NCBI GenBank assembly: GCA_963814905.1
Contig: CAWFEM010000014.1
Coordinates: 310,001-374,000, forward strand
Reading direction: 5' to 3'
Length of the DNA: 64,000 nucleotides
Source of the DNA: DASWJZ01 sp963814905
GTDB lineage: Bacteria > Pseudomonadota > Alphaproteobacteria > Rhizobiales > Afifellaceae
A program made the position numbers and the translations under genes. Position 1 is the first letter of the stretch, and the number at the start of each line of letters is the position of its first letter. Of this stretch, positions 1 to 8,872 are shown one piece after another. The notes beneath the pieces were generated by a model. That model searched no databases and was not told the origin of the DNA. It saw only the letters and a list, made by a program, of their open reading frames with translations.

Positions 1-43
1 GACGCTCACCGACAAGCGCTACGAGCCGCTTCTCGACAAGTAG
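1..43 (+). CDS. C-terminal tail of an unidentified protein (partial)
   Basis: The frame starting at base 2 reads TLTDKRYEPLLDK and stops at TAG 41-43. It looks protein-like and faces mazG, with a 6-base gap. Only 13 residues are visible, so the family cannot be named. In related genomes hflX is often found near mazG, but nothing here confirms that. Confidence 0.4.
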   Translation, partial: TLTDKRYEPLLDK

Positions 44-49
44 CGGCGA

Positions 50-895
50 TCAGTCGTTGCGCTCGCGCTCTTTCGCCGCCGTCCAAAGCGCTTCCATCTC
101 GTCGAGCGAGGCATCGGAAAGCGCGCGCTTCTTCGCATGAAGCTCCGTCTCGATATGACGGAAGCGGCGGACGAACTTCGCGTTAGCGCGACGCAGCGCT
201 TCCTCCGGGTCGATCGCGAGATGGCGCGCCAGGTTGGCGACGGCGAAGAGCAGGTCACCGATCTCGTCGGCGACGCGGTCCTCGCTTTGCGCCGGCGCAT
301 CCAACTCGCTCTCGACCTCCGCGATCTCTTCGCGGATCTTCGCGAGCACCGCGCGCGGGTCGTTCCAGTCGAAGCCGACCTTGCCCGCGCGCTTCTGCAG
401 CTTCTCCGCGCGGGTCAACGCGGGGAGGGCGACCGCCACGTCGGCGAGGAGACCGCCCGGCTCCGCGTCCGCGTCCCCGGAGGCCGTGCCGTTGGACCGC
501 CGTGCGGCGCGCTCGGCCTTTTCCTCCGCCTTGATCTCGTCCCAGCGCGCCTTGACCGCGACCGCGTCCTCGGCATCGCCGTCGCCGAAGACATGCGGAT
601 GGCGTCGGATCATCTTCGAAGTGATCGCCTCCACGACGTCGTCGAATGCGAAGCGGTCTTCCTCTTCGGCCATCTGCGCATGGAAGACGACCTGCAGAAG
701 GAGGTCGCCCAGCTCGTCCTTCAGATCGTCGAAGTCGCCGCGTTCGATCGCATCGGCGACCTCGTAGGCCTCTTCGATCGTGTAGGGGGCGATGGAGCGG
801 AAGTCCTGCTTCAGGTCCCAGGGGCAACCCGTCACGGGCGTCCTGAGCCGCGCCATGATGGCAAGCAGGTCGTCGATGCTGCGGCCAGGCTTCAT
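50..895 (-). CDS. mazG: MazG nucleoside triphosphate pyrophosphohydrolase
   Basis: A 281-residue all-alpha NTP pyrophosphohydrolase that hydrolyses (d)NTPs to NMP and pyrophosphate, thought to clean up aberrant nucleotides. It has two MazG repeats. The first carries EEAYE (41-45) and DELGDL (60-65). The second carries a matching acidic helix and DEIGDL. These acidic residues bind the magnesium ions. The ATG at 895 begins MKPGRSIDDL, where family homology starts; the longer open frame upstream is read-through over the neighbouring gene. The start overlaps the stop of the SelW/T-like gene by 4 bases (ATGA), so the two are probably co-translated. Confidence 0.93.
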   Translation of the reverse strand: MKPGRSIDDLLAIMARLRTPVTGCPWDLKQDFRSIAPYTIEEAYEVADAIERGDFDDLKDELGDLLLQVVFHAQMAEEEDRFAFDDVVEAITSKMIRRHPHVFGDGDAEDAVAVKARWDEIKAEEKAERAARRSNGTASGDADAEPGGLLADVAVALPALTRAEKLQKRAGKVGFDWNDPRAVLAKIREEIAEVESELDAPAQSEDRVADEIGDLLFAVANLARHLAIDPEEALRRANAKFVRRFRHIETELHAKKRALSDASLDEMEALWTAAKERERND

Positions 896-1194
896 GCGTC
901 CAAGTCTTTCGATCCGCGGTCGACATGACCGAGATCGCGCTCCGGGTCGATCGCGTCGCGCACGCGCTGCTTCAAGGTCTTTGCGTCCGGGAAGCCGCCG
1001 TCGCGTTTGCGCTCCCAGATCACGGCGCCGTCGATCTCGATCTGAAATGCGCCGCCCGTGGAAGGGACGAGCGTCACGGCGCCGAGCTCCTCGGAGAACG
1101 TCGAAAGCAGCTCCTGCGCCATCCATGCGGAGCGCATGAGCCAGTTGCACTGACGGCAATAGGTGATCGAGACGTGCGGCTTCTGCGTATCCAT
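892..1194 (-). CDS. SelT/SelW/SelH family thioredoxin-fold protein
   Basis: A 100-residue member of the Rdx family. The signature is a redox CxxC near the N terminus (C13-R-Q-C16 after a beta strand), then the STGGAF turn and the IDGAVIWERK strand. Cysteine occupies the place where animal homologues carry selenocysteine. The family is presumed to do thiol-disulfide chemistry, but a bacterial substrate is not established. It is the first gene of a two-gene unit with mazG, overlapping by 4 bases. Confidence 0.88.
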   Translation of the reverse strand: MDTQKPHVSITYCRQCNWLMRSAWMAQELLSTFSEELGAVTLVPSTGGAFQIEIDGAVIWERKRDGGFPDAKTLKQRVRDAIDPERDLGHVDRGSKDLDA

Positions 1195-1408
1195 CGGCGA
1201 TGACGGGTGTGGATTCGGCGTGCGTCCGGCGCGCGGGCGTGGGCAGGATTTCGCACAGGTGACGCCGGAAGGCGACTACCCAACGCGATATCCATGATTC
1301 GCATAAGATATATTATGGAACTAAAACATATAGGCTGAGGGGACTGCGCGATATGCCGCTGAAGCCCGGATTTGCTGGATTTGAGCGCCGGCCGCAGGCG
1401 GCGCGACG

Positions 1409-1627
1409 TCAGAGCGAAGAGCGGCGGGCCACCTGCGTCTCGAGGTTCGTAATGCGCACCATCGAGCCGAGCAGAAAGAGATCGACGATCTGGCCGATGC
1501 CGAGAAGCCCGAGCGTCAGGAGCCACAGAATGCCGGTGCCGACGCGGCCGACATAGATGCGGTGCAGACCGCAGAGCCCCACGAAGCAGAGACACCAAAG
1601 CAGGAATGCGACGCCGGTGGATTTCAT
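1409..1627 (-). CDS. TM2-domain small membrane protein
   Basis: A 72-residue inner-membrane protein with two hydrophobic helices. It has the TM2 signature: a first helix ending in GLHRIYVGR, then GTGILWLLTLGLLGIGQIVDL. TM2 proteins are small and mostly uncharacterised. The ATG at 1627 is chosen because a GGAG lies about 10 bases upstream. An upstream start at 1657 would add ten polar residues ahead of the first helix. Confidence 0.82.
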   Translation of the reverse strand: MKSTGVAFLLWCLCFVGLCGLHRIYVGRVGTGILWLLTLGLLGIGQIVDLFLLGSMVRITNLETQVARRSSL

Positions 1628-1688
1628 CGAAAACGACTCCGATCGGGCGTCGACCATAGGTTCATTCGGCGCCGGCCGGAAGCGCGCT

Positions 1689-2522
1689 TCACGGCGCCGG
1701 CAGCTCGATCACCATGCCGTCATAGGCGGGCTCTACATTATCCGGCAGCTCGCGCCGCAACGTCGCGTAGTCGAGATCGACGTGCATATGGGTCAGGATC
1801 GCCCGTTTCGGCTTGAGACGCCTGATCCAGCCGAGCGCCTGTGGCAGCGAGAAATGGCTTGGATGCGGCCGCGGCCGAAGCGCGTCGACGATCCACACGT
1901 CGAGGTCCTGCATCAGCCGTTCCGCGTCGGCGTCGAGGTCGCTGACATCGGGCGAGTAGCAAAGGCCCCCACGGCGGTTTCCGTCGCGGCCCCCGAAACG
2001 GAATGCGAGCGAAGTGATGCGTCCGTGCGTCTGCCGGATCGGCAGCGCGATCAGCGCTCCGGCGTTACCCTCGATCGTCGCTTCGTCTCCGGCGCGGATC
2101 GCATGGGCTGCCGCGATCGGCGGATATTCGCTTCCCGGCGGCGTTTCGAAGCAATAGCCGAAGGCTTCCTTCAGCCGCTGAAGCGTCGTCTCGTCGGCGA
2201 AGACGTCGACGCGCCGCTGCATGTTCATGACGAAGCCGCGCAGGTCGTCAATGCCGTGGATATGGTCGGCATGCGAATGCGTGAAGAGCACGCCGTCGAG
2301 CGCGCCGATCCCGGCGGCCAGCGCCTGCTCGCGGAGATCCGGGCTGGTGTCGACGAGGACGTTGGTGAGCGCCTCGTCGCTGACGCGCTGCGCCAGCAGC
2401 GAGCAGCGCCGCCGCCGGTTCCTCGGGTTTGATGGGTCGCAGGCGCCCCAGTCGCCGCCGATCCGCGGCACGCCCGGCGACGAGCCGCAGCCGAGAACCG
2501 TGAAGCGCAGGATGTCGCTCAC
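1689..2522 (-). CDS. MBL-fold metal-dependent hydrolase, PhnP-like
   Basis: A 277-residue metallo-beta-lactamase-fold hydrolase resembling PhnP cyclic phosphodiesterases and tRNase Z-type enzymes. It begins ILRFTVLGCGSSPGVPRIGG and carries the metal motif THSHADH, followed by downstream histidines in HPSHFSL and LTHMH. The substrate cannot be told. It follows tatD by 7 bases, a pairing conserved in alphaproteobacteria. The start is the GTG at 2522, just after the tatD stop; the longer open frame overlaps tatD and is not protein-like. Confidence 0.87.
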   Translation of the reverse strand: MSDILRFTVLGCGSSPGVPRIGGDWGACDPSNPRNRRRRCSLLAQRVSDEALTNVLVDTSPDLREQALAAGIGALDGVLFTHSHADHIHGIDDLRGFVMNMQRRVDVFADETTLQRLKEAFGYCFETPPGSEYPPIAAAHAIRAGDEATIEGNAGALIALPIRQTHGRITSLAFRFGGRDGNRRGGLCYSPDVSDLDADAERLMQDLDVWIVDALRPRPHPSHFSLPQALGWIRRLKPKRAILTHMHVDLDYATLRRELPDNVEPAYDGMVIELPAP

Positions 2523-2529
2523 GACCGTT

Positions 2530-3327
2530 TCAGCCCGACAGTCCGGAACGCGGCACTTTCGAGAAGAGCCGGAAGAAGTTCTCCGTCGTTTGCGCCGCGA
2601 TCGCCGCCGGCTCGACGCCGCGCGTCTGCGCCAGCACGGCGGCGGTCTCCACGACGAATGCCGGCTCGTTGCGCGCGCCCCGATGCGGCACCGGCGCGAG
2701 ATACGGCGCGTCCGTCTCGACGAGCACACGATCCGCTGGAACGTCGCGCGCTATGTCTCTGATTTCCTGGGCATTCTTGAACGTGAGGATTCCGGAGAAG
2801 GAAACGTAGTGGCCGAGCGCGACTCCCGTCTCGGCGAGCTTCCGGCCGGAAGAAAAGCAATGCAGAACAGCAGGAAAGGCGCCTTTCCTCGATTCCTCCG
2901 TCAGGATTTCAGCGAGATCGTCGTCGGCTTCCCGCGCATGGATCACCAGCGGCAGGCCGGTCGTGCGCGCCGCCGCGATATGCGTTCGAAGCCCGGCGGT
3001 CTGCGCGTCGCGAGGGGAGTTGTCGTAGTGGTAGTCGAGCCCCGCCTCCCCGATCGCCACGACCTTCGGATGCTCGGCGAGACGCACAAGGTCGTCGGCC
3101 GTCACATCGAGCTCCTCGTGGGCGTTGTGCGGATGCGTGCCGACGGAGCAGAAGACGTTGTCGAAGCGCTCCGCGACCGCCTTTACCGCGTCGAAACGGC
3201 GGACGCGCGTGGAGATCGTCACCATCCTGCCAATGCCCGCCGCCTCGGCGCGCGCGACGACCTGGTCGAGCTCCTCGGCAAAGTCGGGAAAATCGAGATG
3301 GCAGTGGCTGTCGACGAGCATGGGCAA
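2530..3327 (-). CDS. tatD: TatD-family metal-dependent hydrolase (DNase-like)
   Basis: A 265-residue TIM-barrel amidohydrolase of the TatD/YcfH type. Diagnostic motifs are VDSHCHLDF at the N terminus, VGTHPHNA, AIGEAGLDYHY, LVIHAREA, HCFSSG and ETDAPYLAP. Family members are Mg-dependent 3'-exonucleases acting on DNA or RNA. The usual partner upstream is metG, but here a plus-strand GGDEF/EAL gene lies between, so tatD must have its own promoter in the 3328-3731 gap. The ATG at 3321 is an alternative start. Confidence 0.93.
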   Translation of the reverse strand: MPMLVDSHCHLDFPDFAEELDQVVARAEAAGIGRMVTISTRVRRFDAVKAVAERFDNVFCSVGTHPHNAHEELDVTADDLVRLAEHPKVVAIGEAGLDYHYDNSPRDAQTAGLRTHIAAARTTGLPLVIHAREADDDLAEILTEESRKGAFPAVLHCFSSGRKLAETGVALGHYVSFSGILTFKNAQEIRDIARDVPADRVLVETDAPYLAPVPHRGARNEPAFVVETAAVLAQTRGVEPAAIAAQTTENFFRLFSKVPRSGLSG

Positions 3328-3731
3328 TGGCTGGGTGACGTTTGCGGCACGTGTGCCCCGTTCTAGAGTCTCTTAGCATCAACGTCGATTGCCGCAGGAC
3401 CTTGCCGGATGATCTTGAAAGCTCCCTTCAACCGTTTCGCGAGGCGCCGCCCGGGCGGACAGCACGTCTCGGCGGAGGTGGAGCAGAAGGTCCTGGAACG
3501 AAGCCTGTCGGTCGGGGCCCGCTTCCGCCGACGGCTAACCGCTCATTTTGAGGCTGGCCTGCTGACCCCTCCGGAACAGCGTTACCGAAGAAGCCGCAAA
3601 GTTTCAGCGAATGCGACGTATCGGATTCAGGCGTCGGCAAGTCCGAGTGCGATAGCTTCCCCTCGCTTCGGCGTCCTCCGGTCTCGGTGGGGCCGCAGGC
3701 GTCGGCCAAGAAGAACCACAGATCAAGAAAT
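3328..3731. other. Divergent intergenic region between tatD and the GGDEF-EAL gene
   Basis: 404 bases without a convincing gene. Open frames on both strands translate to arginine-rich, low-complexity sequence with no family features. The region must hold the promoters for tatD (leftward) and for the diguanylate cyclase/phosphodiesterase gene (rightward). No clear -35/-10 pair or operator is recognised. Confidence 0.6.
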
Positions 3732-5423
3732 ATGACGCCCATCGAGGCCATCGACAGCTTTGAGGCTCTGCAGACGATCATCGATGTCGTCGCAAGCCCT
3801 ATTTTCGTGAAGGACCGGGAACACCGCTGGGTCCTCGTGAACGACGCCATGTGCCGGTTCATGGGCGTTCCGAAGGCGAGGCTGATCGGAAAATCGGACT
3901 TCGACATCGTGCCCTCCGAACAGGCGGCGCTGTTCTGGACAATCGACGATCGCGTCTTCGCCACCAGCGAGGAGAACGAGAACGAAGAGTTGCACACCGA
4001 CCTTGCCGGCAACATCCGCACGATCCTCACGCGCAAGCGGCTCGTGCATGTCGGGGACGACGTCCCGCTTCTGGTCGGCGTCATCACCGACATCACGGCC
4101 TTCCGCGAGGCGGAGGCGCACAGCCGCTACCTCGCGCTTCACGATTCGCTGAGCGGGCTCGCCAACCGCACGCTCCTCAGCGACCGTGTCGACCAGGAAC
4201 TCTCGCGCGTTGCGAACGGCCGGCGGCGTTGCGCCCTCCTCTACATCGATCTCGACGGCTTCAAGGAGGTCAACGACCGACACGGCCACCGGGCGGGCGA
4301 CGAGCTGATCCGCGAATTCGCCAGCCGCATCTCCGGCATAGTGCGCACCGGCGACACGGTCGCGCGGCTTGGCGGCGACGAGTTTGCCATCCTCGCTTGT
4401 GACATCGAGGAACAGGAGGAACTCGACCGCCTATGCAGGCGCGTCCTGAAGGCCGCCAACACGCCGTTTGAGGTTGCCGGCATGCAGGTCTTCGTCGGCG
4501 CTTCGATCGGCGTGGTGCTCGCCGGCGAGCCGGACTGCCGCTACAGCGATCTCCTGCGCAAGGCCGACGTCGCGCTCTACAAGGCGAAGCACGAAGGCCG
4601 CGGCTGCTATCGCATCTTCTCCGACGAGATGGACGCACGCCACAGGCGGCGCGATCTGATCCATGTGGAACTCACCGAGGCGCTCGCCACCAATTGCGGC
4701 CTCGATCTCCACTACCAGCCGCTCTTCGCCAACCGCGAAGAGTCCCTTGTCGGGGTGGAGGCGCTGGTGCGCTGGGAGCATCCGCGGCTTGGCAGTCTCG
4801 GTCCGACCCAGTTCATTCCCGTCGCCGAGGAGACGGGCCTCATCTTCAAGCTCGGCGAATGGGTGCTGGCGAGGGCCTGCAGCACGCTGGGTCAGTGGCC
4901 GGGTATCGCGCTTGCGATCAACGTATCGCCGGTCCAGCTTCGCGATCCCAACCTCGCCTCGCGCATGCTGGAAATTGTGCGCCAGCACGGCTTCGACCCC
5001 GCGCGCTTGCAGCTCGATGTGACGGAGAACGCCCTCTACAACGCCGACGGGGTGGTCTCCTGCTCCTTGCGGGATCTGCGCGCCGCGGGCGTTCGCATCG
5101 CGCTCGACGATTTCGGTACCGGCTACTCCAGCCTCGCGCACCTGCGCCGGCTGGAGGTCGACAAAGTGAAGATCGACCGCTCCTTCGTGCAGCATCTCGG
5201 ACATTCGGACGATTCCGCCGCCATCGTCCAGGCCGTCGCAAATATCGGCAAGAGCCTCGGTCTGACGGTCGCCGCCGAGGGTGTGGAGACGGAGGAACAG
5301 CGCGAGTTTCTCGTCACTGCCGGCTGCAGCGAATTGCAGGGCTACCTCTTCTCGCGGCCGCTCAAAGAAGAGGCGATTGCCGCCCTGCTCGATCACTATT
5401 CGCGGGTCCGTCAGGTCGCGTAG
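3732..5423 (+). CDS. PAS-GGDEF-EAL c-di-GMP signalling protein
   Basis: A 563-residue soluble protein with an N-terminal PAS domain (about 8-125), GGDEF (about 135-295) and EAL (about 310-555). The GGDEF motif is intact, with an RTGD inhibitory I-site five residues before it. The EAL half keeps EALVRW, INVSP, DVTEN, DDFGTG, VKIDRSF and AEGVE, so both synthesis and hydrolysis of c-di-GMP look possible. The ATG at 3732 starts MTPIEAIDS; the 15 residues possible upstream are not protein-like. No membrane segment is seen. It sits on the opposite strand between metG and tatD, splitting a normally adjacent pair. Confidence 0.93.
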   Translation: MTPIEAIDSFEALQTIIDVVASPIFVKDREHRWVLVNDAMCRFMGVPKARLIGKSDFDIVPSEQAALFWTIDDRVFATSEENENEELHTDLAGNIRTILTRKRLVHVGDDVPLLVGVITDITAFREAEAHSRYLALHDSLSGLANRTLLSDRVDQELSRVANGRRRCALLYIDLDGFKEVNDRHGHRAGDELIREFASRISGIVRTGDTVARLGGDEFAILACDIEEQEELDRLCRRVLKAANTPFEVAGMQVFVGASIGVVLAGEPDCRYSDLLRKADVALYKAKHEGRGCYRIFSDEMDARHRRRDLIHVELTEALATNCGLDLHYQPLFANREESLVGVEALVRWEHPRLGSLGPTQFIPVAEETGLIFKLGEWVLARACSTLGQWPGIALAINVSPVQLRDPNLASRMLEIVRQHGFDPARLQLDVTENALYNADGVVSCSLRDLRAAGVRIALDDFGTGYSSLAHLRRLEVDKVKIDRSFVQHLGHSDDSAAIVQAVANIGKSLGLTVAAEGVETEEQREFLVTAGCSELQGYLFSRPLKEEAIAALLDHYSRVRQVA

Positions 5424-5446
5424 ACGCGCTCGTCAGGTCGCGCGCC

Positions 5447-7009
5447 TCAGTGCCCGCCTTCCCCTTCCTTCTTCTCCACGTAACGCGGGAAGATCGGCTC
5501 GGCCGGCGGCAGCTTGGTGCCAGGCTGCAGCCGTCCCGCTTCTCCGAGGCTTGCGAAGGAGCGTGCGTCGGCCGGCGCGGCGACGAGATCGAGAAGTTTC
5601 GCGGCCGAAGCCGGCACGACCGGCTGCACCAGGATCGCGAGCTGCCGAACGACCTCCGCGGCCACGTAGAGAACAGTCGCCATCCGCGGCGGATCGCTCT
5701 TCCTGAGGGCCCAAGGCTCCTGGCTCGCAAAATAACGGTTGGCATCCGCCACCACCTGCCAGATCGCCGTCAGCATCAGATGGATCGCGAGCTGCCCCAT
5801 CTCGAACCGGCAGCGCTCGATGAGGCCGTCAGCGGCGGCGAAGAGCGCTCTGTCCTCCGCTGAATAGGCGCCCGGCTCGGGCACGATCCCGTCCGCGTAG
5901 CGGCCGATCATCGACAGCGAACGCTGCGCGAGATTGCCGAGGTCGTTGGCAAGATCGGCGTTGATGCGGTTCACGATCGCATCGTGGCTGTAGGCGCCGT
6001 CCTGTCCGAACGACACTTCGCGCATGAAGAAATAGCGCACCTGGTCGACGCCGTAATGCTCGGTGATGGTAAAGGGGTCGATCACGTTGCCGACCGACTT
6101 CGACATCTTCTCCCCGCGGTTGAACAGGAAGCCGTGGCCGAAGACGCGCTTTGGTAACGCGATCCCCGCCGACATCAGGAAGGCCGGCCAGTAGATCGCG
6201 TGGAAGCGCACGATGTCCTTGCCGATCAAGTGGATGTCCGCCGGCCAGAAGCGCCAGCGCGGCGCGTTCTCATCGGGGAAGCCGACGCCGGTGATGTAGT
6301 TCGTGAGCGCGTCGACCCAGACGTACATCACGTGCTTCGGATCGTTCGGCACCGGCACGCCCCAGTCGAAGGTCGTGCGCGAGACCGAGAGGTCCTTCAG
6401 CCCCGCCTTGACGAAGCTCACGACTTCGTTGCGTCGCTCCCGCGGGCCGATGAAATCCGGGTTCGCGTCGTAATATGCCAGGAGCTTCTCCTGGTAGGCG
6501 GAGAGGCGGAAGAAATAGCTTTCCTCCTCCACCCACTCGACCGGCGAGCCGAGCGGCTCGCGCCGCACGCCGTCGTCGCCGAGCGTCGTCTCGCCCTCGT
6601 CGAAATATTGCTCCTGGCGCACCGAGTACCAGCCGGAATAACGGTCGAGATAAATATCGCCGTTGGCGTCCATGCGCCGCCAGATCTCCTGGCTGGAGCG
6701 ATAGTGCCGCTCCTCCGTGGTGCGGATGAACTCGTCATTCGAACAATTGAGCGCCGCCAGCATGTCGCGGAAGCGCTGCGAATTGCGGTCGGCGAGCTGG
6801 CGCGGCGTGAGCCCCTCGGCGATCGCCGTCTGCTGCATCTTGAGCCCGTGCTCGTCCGTGCCGGTCAGGAAGAACACGTCCTTGCCGTCGAGCCGCTCGA
6901 AGCGCGCGATCACGTCGGTCGCAAGCGCCGTATAGGCGTGGCCGATATGGGGAACGCCATTCGGGTAGAAGATCGGCGTCGTGATATAGAAGGTCGGCTT
7001 TTCGGCCAT
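5447..7009 (-). CDS. metG: Methionyl-tRNA synthetase
   Basis: A 520-residue class I synthetase charging tRNA-Met. The HIGH motif is at 21-24 (VPHIGHAY) and KMSKS at 301-305. It is the short alphaproteobacterial form without the four-cysteine zinc knuckle and without the C-terminal EMAP-like tRNA-binding domain. It lies downstream of holB in the usual order, separated by an interspersed repeat (7037-7136). Confidence 0.97.
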   Translation of the reverse strand: MAEKPTFYITTPIFYPNGVPHIGHAYTALATDVIARFERLDGKDVFFLTGTDEHGLKMQQTAIAEGLTPRQLADRNSQRFRDMLAALNCSNDEFIRTTEERHYRSSQEIWRRMDANGDIYLDRYSGWYSVRQEQYFDEGETTLGDDGVRREPLGSPVEWVEEESYFFRLSAYQEKLLAYYDANPDFIGPRERRNEVVSFVKAGLKDLSVSRTTFDWGVPVPNDPKHVMYVWVDALTNYITGVGFPDENAPRWRFWPADIHLIGKDIVRFHAIYWPAFLMSAGIALPKRVFGHGFLFNRGEKMSKSVGNVIDPFTITEHYGVDQVRYFFMREVSFGQDGAYSHDAIVNRINADLANDLGNLAQRSLSMIGRYADGIVPEPGAYSAEDRALFAAADGLIERCRFEMGQLAIHLMLTAIWQVVADANRYFASQEPWALRKSDPPRMATVLYVAAEVVRQLAILVQPVVPASAAKLLDLVAAPADARSFASLGEAGRLQPGTKLPPAEPIFPRYVEKKEGEGGH

Positions 7010-7036
7010 CAGGCGAACCGCGCGTCTTTCTCTCTA

Positions 7037-7136
7037 GAGCCCGTTCCATTCCGCCATCAGAATGGCGACTCCATCTCTTTGTCTGAGCACGATCTTTTTC
7101 CGAAAACTCGCATCCGCTTTTCGGGATCACGCTTTA
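7037..7136. repeat. Rhizobiales-type interspersed palindromic repeat
   Basis: About 100 bases filling the holB-metG gap. The core at 7085-7135 pairs GAGCACGATC with a divergent GATCACGCTT. It contains the inverted arms CCGAAAA and TTTTCGG around a ten-base loop. This closely resembles the intergenic element with 'GATC-TTTTCCGAAAA ... TTTTCGGGATC' found in many copies in Brucella, Rhizobium and relatives (from memory). The left part has a further ATTCCGCCAT / AATGGCG pair. The holB stop codon falls inside the right edge. Confidence 0.75.
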
Positions 7137-8219
7137 GTTTGAGGTTCCGGACCCACGAATGGCGGCCGCCGAAGTCTCGAGGAGATCGAGCACGAACTGC
7201 CTGCGGTCGAGGTTGTATTCCTCGACCTCGCTTCCCGAAAGCGTGGCCTTTTCCCATAGCGCCGCCCAGGTGACAAGCGGCAGGGCGGGCGGCAGTGGCC
7301 CCTCCTCCGGCTCGCCGAGGCCGCGCACGCGGCGCGTCAGGTAGTCCTCGAAGAGCTCCAGGAACTGTTCCATCCCCCGCGAGTCGCCACAAAGCGCGGC
7401 GAGCTTGAATTGCGCCGGCCGGTCGTCCGCCTCGATCGCCTGGCGCATGAGCTTGTAGAGCTCCACGCCGCCCTGCCGTCGAAGCTCGATCAGGCGGCGC
7501 GGGCTGCCGCCGGCGAGCGCGGCGGAAAGTGCCGCCTCCGCGCCGGCCGGGGCGCCGGGCGCGATCGCCTTCGCGACGGCTTCCGTCTCCGCCGGCGTCA
7601 GCGGTTCCAGATGCAGCGTCCGGCAGCGCGATAGAATGGTCGGAAGGAGCGCCCCGCGTCTTTCGGTGACGAGCAGGAAGAGCGTTCGCTTCGGCGGCTC
7701 CTCGAGGTTCTTCAGGATGGCGTTCGCGGCGCTCCGGTTCATGTCGTCGGCCGGATCGACGATGACGACGCGCCAGCCCCCCTCACCCGCCGTCGTGCCG
7801 AGGAAGGGTGTGATGCGGCGGATTGCCTCCACCGAAAGCTCGGTGCGGTAGCGCTTGTCGCGGTCGTTCCATTCGCGCTGCAGGTGAAGGAGATTGCCGT
7901 GCGCGCCGGCCCCGACCCGATGCGCGACGGGATGCTCGAGCGGTACGAAGAGGTCGGAGGCAGCTGCGACCTCCGGCGCATCCGGTTCGGGATGCGCAAA
8001 GAGAAACCGCGCCAGCCGGAAGGCGAGCGTCGCCTTGCCGATGCCGCGCTCGCCGGCGAGGATCCAGCCGTGATGCATCCGCCCCGAGCGGTAGGCGTCG
8101 AGCAGCTCCGTCTCCGCCGCCGCGTGCCCGGCCAGCATCGTCGTCTGCCGCGGCAGCGCCACGCCCTCCAGCGCGTCGTGCGGCGGACGTTCCTCTTCGA
8201 GCTTCGGGGCGCGCGCCAT
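7134..8219 (-). CDS. holB: DNA polymerase III delta-prime subunit
   Basis: A 361-residue clamp-loader subunit that helps load the sliding clamp at replication forks. The P-loop is GERGIGKAT (56-64). The VVIVDPADDMNRSAANAILKNLEEPP region (split here: VVIVDPADDMN, then AANAILKNLEEPP) is the AAA+ Walker B/sensor I part, followed by LSRCRTLHL with the SRC arginine-finger motif. It starts two bases after the tmk stop, so it is in the same transcript. Its TAA stop lies inside the interspersed repeat. Confidence 0.95.
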   Translation of the reverse strand: MARAPKLEEERPPHDALEGVALPRQTTMLAGHAAAETELLDAYRSGRMHHGWILAGERGIGKATLAFRLARFLFAHPEPDAPEVAAASDLFVPLEHPVAHRVGAGAHGNLLHLQREWNDRDKRYRTELSVEAIRRITPFLGTTAGEGGWRVVIVDPADDMNRSAANAILKNLEEPPKRTLFLLVTERRGALLPTILSRCRTLHLEPLTPAETEAVAKAIAPGAPAGAEAALSAALAGGSPRRLIELRRQGGVELYKLMRQAIEADDRPAQFKLAALCGDSRGMEQFLELFEDYLTRRVRGLGEPEEGPLPPALPLVTWAALWEKATLSGSEVEEYNLDRRQFVLDLLETSAAAIRGSGTSN

Positions 8220-8221
8220 CT

Positions 8222-8872
8222 CTAACGCACCGCCTGCGCGACGCCGGGCTTCAGTCGCGCCGCAACGGTCTTGCGGATCGCCTCCGCCACCTGCGGAAGC
8301 TCGCCGCTTGCGTCGATGACCACGCAGCGCTCCGGCTCGCGCGCCGCGATGTCGAGGAAGGCGCGCCGCCGCGCCTCGTGCAGTGCGAGCGCGTCGCTTT
8401 CGAAGCGGTCCGGATTGGGCTTTGCGCGGAGCGCGCGGCTGAGCCCGAGATCGGCGGGAACGTCGAGGATCAGCGTCAGGTCAGGGCGGTCGGCACCGAC
8501 CACGATCGCTTCGATCAGGTCGAGCAGAGCCGGCTCCACGCCGGCCGAGCCCTGATAGGCGCGTGTGGAATCGATGAAGCGGTCGCACACCACCCAACGC
8601 CCTGCCCCGAGTGCCGGCCGGATGGTCTCGGCGAGATGGTCGGCACGCGCCAGCGCGAAGACCAGCGCCTCGGTCTCCGCGCCGCCGGCGGCGAAGCGTC
8701 CGGCGAGAAGCATCGACCGGAGCGCTTCCGCGCGTGGCGAGCCGCCCGGCTCGCGCGTCACGAGCACGTCGACGCCCTGCCCCTTCAGCCATTCGGCCAG
8801 GAGGGCGGCATGCTTGGATTTCCCTGCCCCCTCGCCGCCTTCCAGCGTGATGAAGCGCCCTCGCCCTCTCAC
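8222..8872 (-). CDS. tmk: Thymidylate kinase
   Basis: A 216-residue kinase converting dTMP to dTDP. The P-loop is EGGEGAGKS (11-19), followed by TREPGGS and the CDRFIDSTRAYQG motif that binds dTMP. The start is a GTG at 8872 that overlaps the dacC stop as GTGA. Upstream starts give low-complexity sequence antisense to nothing recognisable. It sits in the conserved dacC-tmk-holB order. Confidence 0.95.
   Translation of the reverse strand: MRGRGRFITLEGGEGAGKSKHAALLAEWLKGQGVDVLVTREPGGSPRAEALRSMLLAGRFAAGGAETEALVFALARADHLAETIRPALGAGRWVVCDRFIDSTRAYQGSAGVEPALLDLIEAIVVGADRPDLTLILDVPADLGLSRALRAKPNPDRFESDALALHEARRRAFLDIAAREPERCVVIDASGELPQVAEAIRKTVAARLKPGVAQAVR

Noticed and set aside
137..928. 263-codon plus-strand frame opposite mazG
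   Set aside because: Antisense shadow of a clear MazG gene; the translation is Arg/Leu/Val-rich and has no family features.
3409..3735. 108-codon frame in the tatD / GGDEF-EAL gap
   Set aside because: Arg-rich, no ribosome-binding site, and no motif; overlaps the true start of the downstream gene.
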